The notes under the pieces are model-generated. The model did not search any database, was not told the DNA's origin, and saw nothing but the letters and a program-made list of their open reading frames with translations. A stretch of 64,000 nt of DNA from an uncultured Clostridia bacterium. GTDB taxonomy: Bacteria; Bacillota; Clostridia; Christensenellales; Aristaeellaceae. Positions 50,731 to 60,500 of the stretch are shown here, in pieces. Position numbers and translations under genes: made by a program. Position 1 is the first letter of the stretch; the number at the start of each line of letters is the position of its first letter. The DNA lies in NCBI GenBank assembly GCA_934663595.1, contig CAKUKM010000005.1, positions 77,925-141,924 of the forward strand. Reading direction: 5' to 3'.

Positions 50731-53220
50731 TTATTTGTTTTCCAGTCTCACGCCGCGCAACGCGCGCCACAGCGTGCGATCGCTGATCAGTCGCGCGCCC
50801 TTTTTCGCCTCGCAAATCGCACTGGCCAGCTTCTCGGGATCACTATCCAGCCCTGAGCCATAGAGAACCGCGTAGTCCGCGTCGCTTCTCGCCTTCGCAA
50901 TCGTGCCGCCGCGCGCCTCGATTCGCCATGCGAGCGTCTTGGTCAGATTGTCGTCAAAGCCCGTCAGCGCAAAGCGCTTTCCATCGAGTCGCTCCGGCAG
51001 CTCGTCGGTCAATACCTCTGCCAGCTCTTCGCGCTCCTTTTCCGCCTCGGCCTTCCACGCAATTCGCTGCGCGTCGCTGCAGCCCGAGCGATCTGCCCAC
51101 TGCATCTCAATGTCAAAGCACAACCAGCGGCGATCCTCGTCGCTCATTTTCTTCTCTCTGAACGCATCCTCGAAATCTTCCGGTTTGCGGGGTAATTTGA
51201 ATTCCAGCTCCACCGGCGCAATGTTCTTCAGCGCGCACTGCTGAATAAAGTCCATGTCGCCCCGGCGATAGGCCTCCAGCAGCTCGGCGGCCCATTCCAT
51301 GCCCCTACCTCGCGCATAGTTCACCAGCGCCTCGACGCATTCAAAAATCGGCGGGCGCGCCAGCAGATACGTCTGCAGCAGGTTGACCAGCCCGTTCTTC
51401 ATCATCACGCCGACGGCGTCCATCATCGCACACTGATTCAGATAGGCGCACAGCAGCGCAATTTCCTCCTTGGACGCGCATTGCAGAACGGAATAATAGG
51501 GAAAGATCGCCGCACTGTCAAAGCACGAGCCGACCACATACATCCCATATTCGCCCTGCCAATACCGAGGCGCGCCAAATTCATTCCGCTCAAACTCAAA
51601 TTCATCCCATTCGTCGTCATCGTCAGGCCGCTCTGCCACCTCCGGCATACGCTTCAGAATCCATTCGTCATAGTCTATACAGCTTGAAAGGTGAGCGCAC
51701 ATCGCGGCGCACTTGAGCAGCTCGGCGCGCTTGCGCGCCAGCTCCGGCTCGTCGGGCATAGAGCCCGGGAACCAGTCGAAGCTGTATCCACCTTCGTAAA
51801 CCCACTCCTTCTGAAATACCTCTTCCTCGCCCTCGCACAGCGGCAGTGCGCGAAGCAGCTCTCGCGCGCGTTCCTGCGCATTCGCCGATGCAAGCTCCGG
51901 GTGCGCCAGTACGCACACCGCCGCCAGCAGTCTCCGGGTCATGTCGCGCATCATATAGTCAATTTCCACGAAGGTTTCATTCGGGTCGTCCCCTGTCGTC
52001 ATCATGCCCTGCGCTTTATGCATCATGGTTTTCCAGCTCAACGGCTGGCTCATCCGCCTGGCCAGCGTATTAATATCGCTTTGACCGGGCTCCATCGTAA
52101 ACACATATTCCAGATCCACGGCGTTGCTCGAGCGAAGCGGCAGCGTTTCCTGACACCTTACTACCGTTCCCGGCCGTCCGAAGGTGTCTCCGGGAAATAC
52201 CTTATCGACTTTGTGCGGATAACCGATCACCGCCCGATCACCGCTGGAAGCGTTGTAAGGCGACGAATACACGTACTTTTTCTTTGTTCCCAGCCACGTC
52301 ACCTCTGCCGGGATATGTTTTTTCTGCGCCGGCAACATACACCACGGCTCTGTTGCGAGCATCGGCACATTCGGTTTGTTCTTCTTCTGGGCAGTGGCCT
52401 TCTCCTTCTCCGCCGCTTCGCCCTTTTTCGCATAGCGCAGCTTCGGCGGATTTTCGCCGGAACCCTCGCCCTCCGGGAAGGCAAACAGGTCGAGCTTCTG
52501 CGAAAACTCGCTGCCAAATTTATCGAAGGAGCCGTATCCGACGCCAATTCTCGCCCTTTCTTCATTCGCAAAAAAGATATTCAGCGACAGACTTAGACAA
52601 GAATCGTTCCGACTCCATAGGTCCATATGCGCGATCTCGAATAATCTGTCCCGGCTGCCCGCACGCAGGATTTCGATGTTCCTGACGATCTCCTCCAGCG
52701 CGTCCTGCTCGGTCATGCGAGCCATCATCGCCACGAAGCACAGTACGCGCCTGCGCACCTGCTCGTGCGTCAGCTCGGAAGCGCCCGCCTGAACGGCTAT
52801 CTCGCCATCCTTCTGACCGCCCTTTGCAAACAGCTCATGCACGGAATAGCAGCGCGTCTCCTCGCGCAGAATCCGAAGGCCCTCAGGACACGGCTTAGTC
52901 ACTATCATGCACTCATTATTTGCGCGAATAAAATCCGTGAGCAAAGGCATTCTCCCCGGGGGCAGCGGCTGCGTCAGCATTGCACGGTAGTTCTTCCTCA
53001 CGTTGTCCCACTTCGCCGTCAGATCGTAGGCGTATTCGTTCCAGAGAACCGCCAGCTTATCCTCGTAATCGATGTACACCCTGTACTCCGCGCCGTTGCG
53101 CACAAGCTTCCGCGACGTCCTTTGCGGGCATCGAAACGCCGCGTCGCGCTTCTCCCCCTGCACCAGAAACTGCTCCAGAAAATCCGGGTCGATTCGGTCA
53201 ATTCGGCTGTAATCAAACAT
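50731..53220 (-). CDS. 829-residue BREX-associated protein with C-terminal BRCT-like domain
   Basis: The N-terminal 700 residues have no family that I recognise: an acidic, largely helical protein with a Lys-rich segment (EKEKATAQKKNKPN) near residue 280. The last ~95 residues contain LDGKRFALTGFDDNLTKTLA, RIEARGGTIAKARSDADYAV and LISDRTLWRALRG, which match the BRCT fold (GG turn and the late Trp). BRCT domains bind proteins or DNA ends. SD GGAGG precedes the ATG. It lies between the C-terminal part of PglX and pglZ, 19 bases after the first. This position is normally empty in type 1 BREX. Confidence 0.75.
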   Translation of the reverse strand: MFDYSRIDRIDPDFLEQFLVQGEKRDAAFRCPQRTSRKLVRNGAEYRVYIDYEDKLAVLWNEYAYDLTAKWDNVRKNYRAMLTQPLPPGRMPLLTDFIRANNECMIVTKPCPEGLRILREETRCYSVHELFAKGGQKDGEIAVQAGASELTHEQVRRRVLCFVAMMARMTEQDALEEIVRNIEILRAGSRDRLFEIAHMDLWSRNDSCLSLSLNIFFANEERARIGVGYGSFDKFGSEFSQKLDLFAFPEGEGSGENPPKLRYAKKGEAAEKEKATAQKKNKPNVPMLATEPWCMLPAQKKHIPAEVTWLGTKKKYVYSSPYNASSGDRAVIGYPHKVDKVFPGDTFGRPGTVVRCQETLPLRSSNAVDLEYVFTMEPGQSDINTLARRMSQPLSWKTMMHKAQGMMTTGDDPNETFVEIDYMMRDMTRRLLAAVCVLAHPELASANAQERARELLRALPLCEGEEEVFQKEWVYEGGYSFDWFPGSMPDEPELARKRAELLKCAAMCAHLSSCIDYDEWILKRMPEVAERPDDDDEWDEFEFERNEFGAPRYWQGEYGMYVVGSCFDSAAIFPYYSVLQCASKEEIALLCAYLNQCAMMDAVGVMMKNGLVNLLQTYLLARPPIFECVEALVNYARGRGMEWAAELLEAYRRGDMDFIQQCALKNIAPVELEFKLPRKPEDFEDAFREKKMSDEDRRWLCFDIEMQWADRSGCSDAQRIAWKAEAEKEREELAEVLTDELPERLDGKRFALTGFDDNLTKTLAWRIEARGGTIAKARSDADYAVLYGSGLDSDPEKLASAICEAKKGARLISDRTLWRALRGVRLENK

Positions 53221-53239
53221 GCCTCTTCCTCCTCGTTCG

Positions 53240-54229
53240 TCATTTAATCTTCGTCAGCAGCTCGGCGAGCTTGCCGTAGTTCACCTTCACGCCGTCGTCC
53301 AGATCCAGCGGCAGGCGCATGTCCGCGTAATGATGCACGATCTCTTCATATTTATTCACTTCAATCAGTTGCTTTTCCAGCTTCTGCGTGCGTTTGGCCG
53401 CGTTCACGCGCATGCGGCCCTCGCCGGTCTCGGCGGTTTTCCGCGCATCCTCCAGCTGCGTGCGCAGGCGCTCCTGAATCTCGTGCACATAATCCGTGCG
53501 CACGCGCGCAACGGTGTCGCGGTCGTAGCGATGCAGATAGACCAGCGCCTTAAATCCGTTCTGCTTGCCGGAATCAAACTGCCAGTAGATCGGCCGCTTC
53601 TGATACGTCTTCAGATGGTCGCGATAGAACTCGCTTAAATAGTAATTGCGGATCGCGTCGCGCGGCGAATCGCCCTTCGTGCCCAGCGCGGCGGCCAGAA
53701 ACTTCAAATTTTCCTCCAGCGTCTCCGCGCCATAGACCTTTTTCACGAACTCCACAGTGCGCGTCACGATATCGTCGGGCAAATATTCGTCGTCCGTCAC
53801 GGGCACAATGCCGTCGCGATCGGGCAAAAACAGGCCCTGCGACGCATCGTAAAAATCGCAGCTCTTCGCGCCCTCGGCAATGCGCGCGCAAATCGCGTCG
53901 TAATTCCATTCGCCGCCGGCAAACAGCAGCCCGTCCACATACGGCGAATACCGCCCCAGCATGCAGCCCACGATATACGAAATCAGGCTGGCGATCTCGT
54001 CGCGCATGCTGATCACATAGGCCATCTTGCGCTGCTCGTCGTTCGGCTGATCGATAATGCGGTAAACGGTCACGTCCTTCTCGGCCACCTCGGGCGAAAG
54101 CTCGCCCTGCAGGCCGTAAATATCGATGAAAATGCGGTTCAGCTCGACCTCGTTCGCGCGCAAACGCTCAAAGCGCTCGAGATACTCCTGCTGAACGGCA
54201 AGATATTTGTCAGAAATCAGGCGGGACAT
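53240..54229 (-). CDS. pglX: PglX C-terminal fragment as a separate protein
   Basis: The 329-residue protein is the C-terminal region of a BREX-1 PglX methyltransferase: LRANEVELNRIFIDIYGLQG, SLISYIVGCMLGRYS, PIYWQFDSGKQNGFKALVYL, RVRTDYVHEIQERLRTQ and DLDDGVKVNYGKLAELL all occur near the end of intact PglX proteins. It has no methyltransferase motif. It has its own SD (GAGGTCTCCCC before ATG at 54229). Together with the N-terminal protein the lengths add to about 1180 residues, close to full-length PglX (about 1200). The two parts are separated by a small unknown gene. Confidence 0.9.
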   Translation of the reverse strand: MSRLISDKYLAVQQEYLERFERLRANEVELNRIFIDIYGLQGELSPEVAEKDVTVYRIIDQPNDEQRKMAYVISMRDEIASLISYIVGCMLGRYSPYVDGLLFAGGEWNYDAICARIAEGAKSCDFYDASQGLFLPDRDGIVPVTDDEYLPDDIVTRTVEFVKKVYGAETLEENLKFLAAALGTKGDSPRDAIRNYYLSEFYRDHLKTYQKRPIYWQFDSGKQNGFKALVYLHRYDRDTVARVRTDYVHEIQERLRTQLEDARKTAETGEGRMRVNAAKRTQKLEKQLIEVNKYEEIVHHYADMRLPLDLDDGVKVNYGKLAELLTKIK

Positions 54230-54241
54230 GGGGAGACCTCC

Positions 54242-54748
54242 TTATGCAATCAATTTCAATAGTGATTCGCTGTCAAACAGTATTTCCTCTTCAACTACCT
54301 TTCCTACTTCATTTGGTAGGCACAGTACAACTTCCTTTAGTTTGCTATGTTCAACCGAAAAGCGGATGTATCCAAACAGCTTTTCATTCTTAAAATTACC
54401 GCTATTATACTTGTATCTTTCCTGCAAATATTCTGCATTCATATCCACCGTCTTATTTAGTACCAGCAATTCCATTTCTTTTTTTATAAGGCAAGGGCGA
54501 ACGTGCCCCTTCCCATACTCAAGGCGTTCTACATCAAAGCCTAAAATCTTATGTCCGCTCGGAAAGCCGCTTGAAATTGCCCAAGATACACCATACTGTT
54601 GCTTATGAGGAGCGTACTCATCAGCAAATATAGCCTGAAATTGTGGGCTATCATACAAATTCAAGTATTGGCGGTATTGCCCAATGATTATTTCCTTAAT
54701 CTTTTGCAGGTCACTTTCAGAAAGATGCCCCTTCAACTGCTCAATCAT
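54242..54748 (-). CDS. small A/T-rich gene inserted inside pglX
   Basis: The 168-residue protein starts at ATG 54748 with SD GAGGGGG directly after the PglX stop codon; a TTG at 54763 in the same frame would overlap that stop. It reads MIEQLKGHLSESDLQKIKEI, with SWAISSGFPSGHKILGFDVE and KTVDMNAEYLQERYKYNSG. I recognise no family. It is clearly more A/T-rich than the operon around it, as is the adjacent 3' part of pglX. No membrane segment or signal is seen. It may be tied to the recognition domain it travels with, for example as a cofactor or inhibitor of PglX; this is inference. Confidence 0.75.
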   Translation of the reverse strand: MIEQLKGHLSESDLQKIKEIIIGQYRQYLNLYDSPQFQAIFADEYAPHKQQYGVSWAISSGFPSGHKILGFDVERLEYGKGHVRPCLIKKEMELLVLNKTVDMNAEYLQERYKYNSGNFKNEKLFGYIRFSVEHSKLKEVVLCLPNEVGKVVEEEILFDSESLLKLIA

Positions 54749-54759
54749 CGCTATCCCCC

Positions 54760-57318
54760 TCAAATCATCGGATGTTTCTTGAAATCCCAGCTTGTTTCGA
54801 AAGAATCCCAGTCAGATTTTGATACTTTCACTGCTTCTTGCACCCTACTGTCAATTGTCATTCTCTCCTCTTTGCAATTGATTACCGGGAACTTTTTCAC
54901 ATCTCCCAGTGGCATATTCAGAGTCGGATTAATCACATTCAAATAGTATGGACTCAGCTTCGAAACAAACAATCCTAACAAATACCATTGCATGTTCCCA
55001 TCATCTGGATATATGCAAGGTCCTGCCATATCGTACAAGAATCCAGCTGGTGAATATCTAAACGAATTAGTGCTCGAAGTCAAAAACGTAAAAGTGATTC
55101 CAGCTTCGAAATAATGCTTGCTTGCACCAATTGACGCTTTAGGGAACTCCCTTAAATCTTTCCCATCATTTTCCCAGTTGACAACATAGTCATTGTTTCC
55201 ATACCACTGTCTAAATAAGCCTCCCTTATTATAAGCGTACCATTTTGAGGAAGCCGAAAAACTTAGCAACGCGCTCTTTGTTATGTCAATCTCGTGCCAC
55301 ATTCTAAGAAAACGATCATTATCACGAGTATGCACTCCTTCAACTAGTTCAACCATTTCGCCCAACTTCCTATTATCAAAGGAGTTAAAGAACCTTTTAG
55401 TGCACCAATAGGATATCGGCGCGCCGGGGATTTTTTTGAAGTTGTCCTGCTGGGCGGTGTAGCGGTTGGCTTCGGAAAGGTACATTTCTTCCTTGCCGTC
55501 CTGCGTGGTCGGCTCGATCAGGCGGGCATAGCTGCCTTTATAGCCCGGAATGTGCGCTTTTTCCATCACAAAAGCAGTGGTCTGAACTACTTCGCCACCG
55601 ATTTCTTCGAATGCACGCGCACCGAGGTGCGCCATGCTGATCAGCTCGCGCATTTGCAGCTTCCCGCGCAGCTTTTCAAAGCTCGACAGGAACATCCACG
55701 CGTGTTGCGTGATCATTGCCTGATAGCCGCTTCCGTTCAAAAGCTCGCCGCAGCGTTCAATAAATACCGCAAACAGATCGCTCTTGCTGTCCGGATAGTT
55801 GTCTTTTACGAATCTCGACAGTTTGTCGTTCATGCCGCTGCCGCCCATGTACGGCGGGTTCGTGACCACAATATCGTATTTCCGGGCGAGAATTTTCGCC
55901 TGTTTCACCAGCGGCTTCAGGATTTGCACGGCGCTTGCGCTATCCGCCATCGAAAGCAGGCTCTCGTGCGCATTCGTTTCCATTTCCGCAAGGCACGCGG
56001 ACAGGCGATTGAGCTCCGTCATGGAAAGATCGACGTGCAGAATGCTGCCGTATTCCTTTGCGTCGCGGAAATTGCGCAGCAGACGCTCCGCCAACGTGCG
56101 CTCCGCGCCGAATGCGTTCAGCGCCTGTTCGTCGATCGGAGCAGACTCCTGAATGGAACAGATATGCGGCTGCACGCCCCTTCTAAGGAAGCGACGATCG
56201 TATTCACAAGCCCGCATCATCACCGCGAAATACGCCAGCTGCGCCGCGCGGTCGTCGATATCCAGGCCGTAGAGGTTGTTTTCCACGATGCTCCTGACCA
56301 CGTCGCGATCGGTATAGCCCATGGTGCGATAGATATCCATCAGCACATCGAACGCGTAGACCAGAATGTGTCCCGAGCCCATGCACGGGTCAAGCACGGT
56401 GATCTGTTCGGGCTGAATGGACGCGTAGGGCGCGCGAATCTCGGCAAGCTTTGCCGCCACCTCGGGCGTTTGCTCCGCCTCGTCCATATAATAGCGCCAT
56501 TTCATGCGCAGGGTTTCGTCCGGATGCCCCTCCAGCCACAGGCGGCCAAGGCTGTTTTCCACCATGTAATCGACGATCCATTCAGGCGTAAACAGCTGCG
56601 TGGCCGCGCCGATGCGGTCCTTCGTGATCTTGACGTTTTTCTTGAGCAGCTCGAAGGTTTCGTCCTTGAGCTGGGTGTTGTAATACTGATACAGCCAGCC
56701 GATAACCTGAATCTCGTTCCACGAGTCCGCATCCAGCTTCGCCATTTCACCCAGCACCGAATCCGCCTTCAACAACGCATCCGGGAAGAGCAGCTCGGTC
56801 GCGCCGCTGATGGCCTCAAACATGCCCGGCAGGGACTCGGACAGCGCATTGCACAGCGCAATCAGCATCCGCTTATACAATTCGTCCGTGGCATTTGCAT
56901 CCAGCAGAGAAAGCACCGTCTCCGCGCTTACGCCTGGCAGCGAAACGTCCTGCGCCTCGCGCAAAATCTGCGGCTGCGCGCCCGGCGCGTCCGGAAATAC
57001 GCGCTGGAGCACCGGCAACAGATTGTGCTCCTGCATGTACTGAATGGCAATGAAACGGTTGAACCAGGTGTACGCCGCTTCCTCCATGGCAGGGTGATAG
57101 CCAATCTGAATCACGCGGGCAATCAACGCGTCGCGCTGCTCAATCTCTGCAGCCGAAAGCACCGCGCCGTCCAGCCGGTGAAAGCTCGCCGAGGGCGCAA
57201 AGGATTTATCCTTCGCCCTCTTTTCATCGATTCCATACAGCGCTGCGCGGTCGGATACGCGCTGAATCAGCTCCAGTCGCGCGCTTACGGCAAAATTCTT
57301 CAGATCGCTTTTGTTCAT
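54760..57318 (-). CDS. pglX: BREX adenine-specific methyltransferase PglX, N-terminal and recognition part
   Basis: The 852-residue protein begins MNKSDLKNFAVSARLELIQ and has the SAM-binding motif VLDPCMGSGHILVYAFDVL (near residue 313) and the catalytic NPPY motif IVVTNPPYMGGSGMN (near residue 485), typical of N6-adenine methyltransferases. The last part (from about residue 635) is the target recognition region and is encoded by visibly A/T-rich DNA, unlike the rest. It ends DWDSFETSWDFKKHPMI, a point that is internal in normal PglX proteins. The C-terminal domain is encoded separately. PglX marks host DNA at a 6-base site so BREX spares it. Confidence 0.93.
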   Translation of the reverse strand: MNKSDLKNFAVSARLELIQRVSDRAALYGIDEKRAKDKSFAPSASFHRLDGAVLSAAEIEQRDALIARVIQIGYHPAMEEAAYTWFNRFIAIQYMQEHNLLPVLQRVFPDAPGAQPQILREAQDVSLPGVSAETVLSLLDANATDELYKRMLIALCNALSESLPGMFEAISGATELLFPDALLKADSVLGEMAKLDADSWNEIQVIGWLYQYYNTQLKDETFELLKKNVKITKDRIGAATQLFTPEWIVDYMVENSLGRLWLEGHPDETLRMKWRYYMDEAEQTPEVAAKLAEIRAPYASIQPEQITVLDPCMGSGHILVYAFDVLMDIYRTMGYTDRDVVRSIVENNLYGLDIDDRAAQLAYFAVMMRACEYDRRFLRRGVQPHICSIQESAPIDEQALNAFGAERTLAERLLRNFRDAKEYGSILHVDLSMTELNRLSACLAEMETNAHESLLSMADSASAVQILKPLVKQAKILARKYDIVVTNPPYMGGSGMNDKLSRFVKDNYPDSKSDLFAVFIERCGELLNGSGYQAMITQHAWMFLSSFEKLRGKLQMRELISMAHLGARAFEEIGGEVVQTTAFVMEKAHIPGYKGSYARLIEPTTQDGKEEMYLSEANRYTAQQDNFKKIPGAPISYWCTKRFFNSFDNRKLGEMVELVEGVHTRDNDRFLRMWHEIDITKSALLSFSASSKWYAYNKGGLFRQWYGNNDYVVNWENDGKDLREFPKASIGASKHYFEAGITFTFLTSSTNSFRYSPAGFLYDMAGPCIYPDDGNMQWYLLGLFVSKLSPYYLNVINPTLNMPLGDVKKFPVINCKEERMTIDSRVQEAVKVSKSDWDSFETSWDFKKHPMI

Positions 57319-57351
57319 GGAAAACGCTCCCCCGTCGATTCAGATTTGGAT

Positions 57352-57495
57352 TTACTTAATGTCGAACATGTCCGCAGTTGAGGCCACGTCCTTGAAAATT
57401 GCGTTCAGCTCGCCGCAGGTGTGCTCCGCCCCCTTGACCGCCTGCGCACCCTCTTTTGCAGAACCGTGCCAGAGACCTCGAGGAAATGGAATCAA
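57352..57495 (-). CDS. possible 47-residue frame between brxC and pglX
   Basis: In the 208-base gap between brxC and pglX, a TTG at 57495 opens a frame reading MIPFPRGLWHGSAKEGAQAV ... ending MFDIK and a TAA stop. The composition resembles real protein, and the reading is free of stops on the operon strand. No convincing SD is seen, so it could be the remnant of a lost gene or a spacer. Confidence 0.3.
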   Translation of the reverse strand: MIPFPRGLWHGSAKEGAQAVKGAEHTCGELNAIFKDVASTADMFDIK

Positions 57496-57526
57496 GACTT
57501 GCGCAATCGCATCTGATCTTTTTCGC

Positions 57527-60500
57527 TCAGTTCATCTGAATAGCATCGTTGTTCTTCAGGTTTTCCAGCAGTTTCGCCCGCAGCGCCTCGACATAGGCGT
57601 TCACATCCTCCGCGGAAGACAGGCGCTTCTGCGGCAATACGTCATAGCGGCGCAGCGTCGCAACGCGCAGCTTCGGCGCTTCCGGATGATCCTTTTCGGC
57701 AATCCGCTGCTCGAGGCGGCGACATACCCCATCCTTATAGGTGATAATCTGGGTAATGCTCGCGTCCAGCAGCGTGGGACTGGCCGCGGCAAGCGCTTCG
57801 CTTTCGCGCCGCTCCAGTTCCTCGTCCGCGCGGCGAATTTCCTCCCGCAAATCGGGCTCGTCGCCGGCAAGTGTGTGAATATCGCCGCGCGCCTGAACGA
57901 GGATTTCCCGAACACGCTCCCGGCGAGACGCGCTGATGCGCCCGTAGGCTGCGTCGATCTTCTGCTCCAGCGCGGGCAATTCCACAATTCGCCGATAGGG
58001 CTTGGCGCTCCTCAAAATGGCCGAAATCGCGTCGGCAGCGGCGAGCGCCTCGGGCTCGTCCATGAAGTAATGCCTTTCGTGCTGCACCCTCGAGCTGCGC
58101 TCCCAGGCGGAATCAAAGAGCTTCTTCTGATTTTTGAAGAAGAACTCCACCTCGCGAACGTCCTCCGACCAGTCCAGCAGCGCGTCCTCGGCTTTTGTAA
58201 ATGCCTCCAGAAAGGCAATATTGTCGCTGCGCCGAGCCAGAATGGCATCGAATGTCGCCTTTCCACTTTCCACAACCACGCGACCCGGATAGGATATTTC
58301 AGCGGAATACAGCTTGAGCAGTCCCTCGTTCTGCTGTCGCGCGCCGTTCAAAAGCGCTTCCAGCTGGCTGCAAAAGCCTTCTTCGTCCGTACGCAAATCC
58401 ATCGCGGCAAACAGCTCTGCCGCCAACTGGCGTGCTTTTTTCACCAGAATATCAGGCGCGGAAACTCGCTGCCGCACGATCGTCTTTTCCGTTTCGCCGC
58501 GCTTGCGCAGGCAATCCACCGCCTTGCGATCCGTCGGCGAAAGCGTCGCGCCGCCATAGATCAACTGAAGCCGCTGTCCGCGCAGCAGTGTAGCAACCAG
58601 GGCAGCGATATCGATTTCGCGCCATCCATAGGGCGCTGCCTGGAAGCGCTTTTGAATTTCGGCCATGGTCACGTTCATGTGTTGACGCGCTCGAACGTCC
58701 ATATACTGCCGCAGTTCTTCCAGAGCCATGGCGTTCGGCGCCGCCACACCCGGCATGCTCTCCTGCACCGCTCCGGCGGTCAAAATCTTCTGAATATCCG
58801 CATCGGACTGCGCAAAGGCGTCCACATAGCCGAGCTTGCCGTACACATCCTCCACCAGCCGCGCCAGCGCCGCATCCAATGTTTCGCGAACGGTTGCGCA
58901 GCGCAAAAACACGCGCTCGCCGGAAATGTAAAATTCGCCGCGCGTAATCGCGTCCTTCAACAGGCTGGTTGCAATTCGCTCGTGCTCCTTCGCCTCAGTC
59001 TGCTTGGCCTGAATGATTTTGCGAATCGTTTCCGGAAGCTGAGCGATATTGCGCTGCTTTACGTATTTTTCAATGCGCCTTGCCGCCTCGAATTCCTGAA
59101 AATAATCGCATTCGGAATTCAGCAGAACAATGGCCTCGTTGCCTGCACGGGACTTGAGAATCAGCTGCGCGTCGCTCTCGCCCTCCTTCAAGCCAGACGC
59201 CAACGTAATCAGGCGCAGCTTGATATCGCCCGCGGGCTGGCCGACAATCGCGTCGTCCACCATGGGATCAAAAGCGAAATCATATCGGTTTTTGTAGCGG
59301 AACTTCCTTCCGGGATACAATTCGGCAAACACCGTTTGCCCGATCATGTGCACCACGTCATTCTGATCAACGATCAAATTGCGAATTTCGCGATTCACAT
59401 CCTGCTCCTCGTCGGTCAGGAACAGATAGGTTTCTCCGTTTCTGGAGGCATAGTTTTCCCGAACCAGCCGATCCAGCGATTCCTGCAACGTGCGGCGAAT
59501 GGCGATTTTGTCCGCATGAATATCCGAAAGCATCAGCGTGGAGAGGTTTTCGACGCTGGAAGCGATGCCGTCCACATATCGCAGCAGGAACAGCAGTTTC
59601 AGCACGTTCACGTCCTGCTTTTTCAGGCCGTCGCCCGCCTGCGCGGCACGATCGGCGCGATCAATCACCCGGCGAATCGTTCCATCCAGAAAGGTGTGAA
59701 TCGTGTCGTAAAAGCAGCAGAACGGCACAAAGCACCGCTCATCGCGATCCTCAACCATCTGCGCCGCCTCCTGAAAGGCGGAAAGCATGCTTCTCTCGCC
59801 CCCGGAGAGATGCTTTCCGGAGGAACCGTGCTTGCGCACCTGCACCAGAACATCCTGCAGGAGCTTGAACTGATAGGGCGCGAAAGGATACGTCTCTACA
59901 AATTCGTCCTCGGACGAATAGCCCTTCAGATCCGCGATCGTTCCCGGCGCAAACGTAAACAGATTGCGCATGACCGAAGCGTTCTGCTGATAATTCAGGC
60001 GCAGCAGCGCCTCGGCAGACTCGTTTTTCGCGAGAATTCGCTTTTTGATCACCTCGTCGACAGAGGCCGACGAAAGGCTCAGGCGCGTATTGAATCGCCC
60101 CTGAATCTTGGAAAAATCGTTGCCCTTGACGTGGGTAATGCTGTCGATGTCCTCCTGACTGGTCACAATCACCCATACCTGGCCCCTGCATTTGGAACCG
60201 AGCTCCTCAACGAGCGTCTGCAGATTGAGCATCAGCCCGGAATTGTCGCCAATATACTGGCCAATTTCGTCTACGAGGAACACCAGATGGAAATTCGGCG
60301 CTTTGCCACTCACATATTCCGCAATTTCACGCGTAAGTCGGTCGATGCTGAAAGCCGTGGTTTCCTCGCCGTTAAACCAGTGGCGCGCAGCCTGCTCGGA
60401 AATGCCAGCCGACTGCTCCAGCGCCGCGACAATATCATCCTCCCAGAAGGCGAACGCCTCGCGCGCCGTCTGCCATGGTTCGGTGTTGATCCTCAGAAAC

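Noticed and set aside
54763..54763. TTG as the start of the small gene inside pglX
   Set aside because: It overlaps the pglX stop, has no SD, and the ATG at 54748 has GAGGGGG at good spacing.
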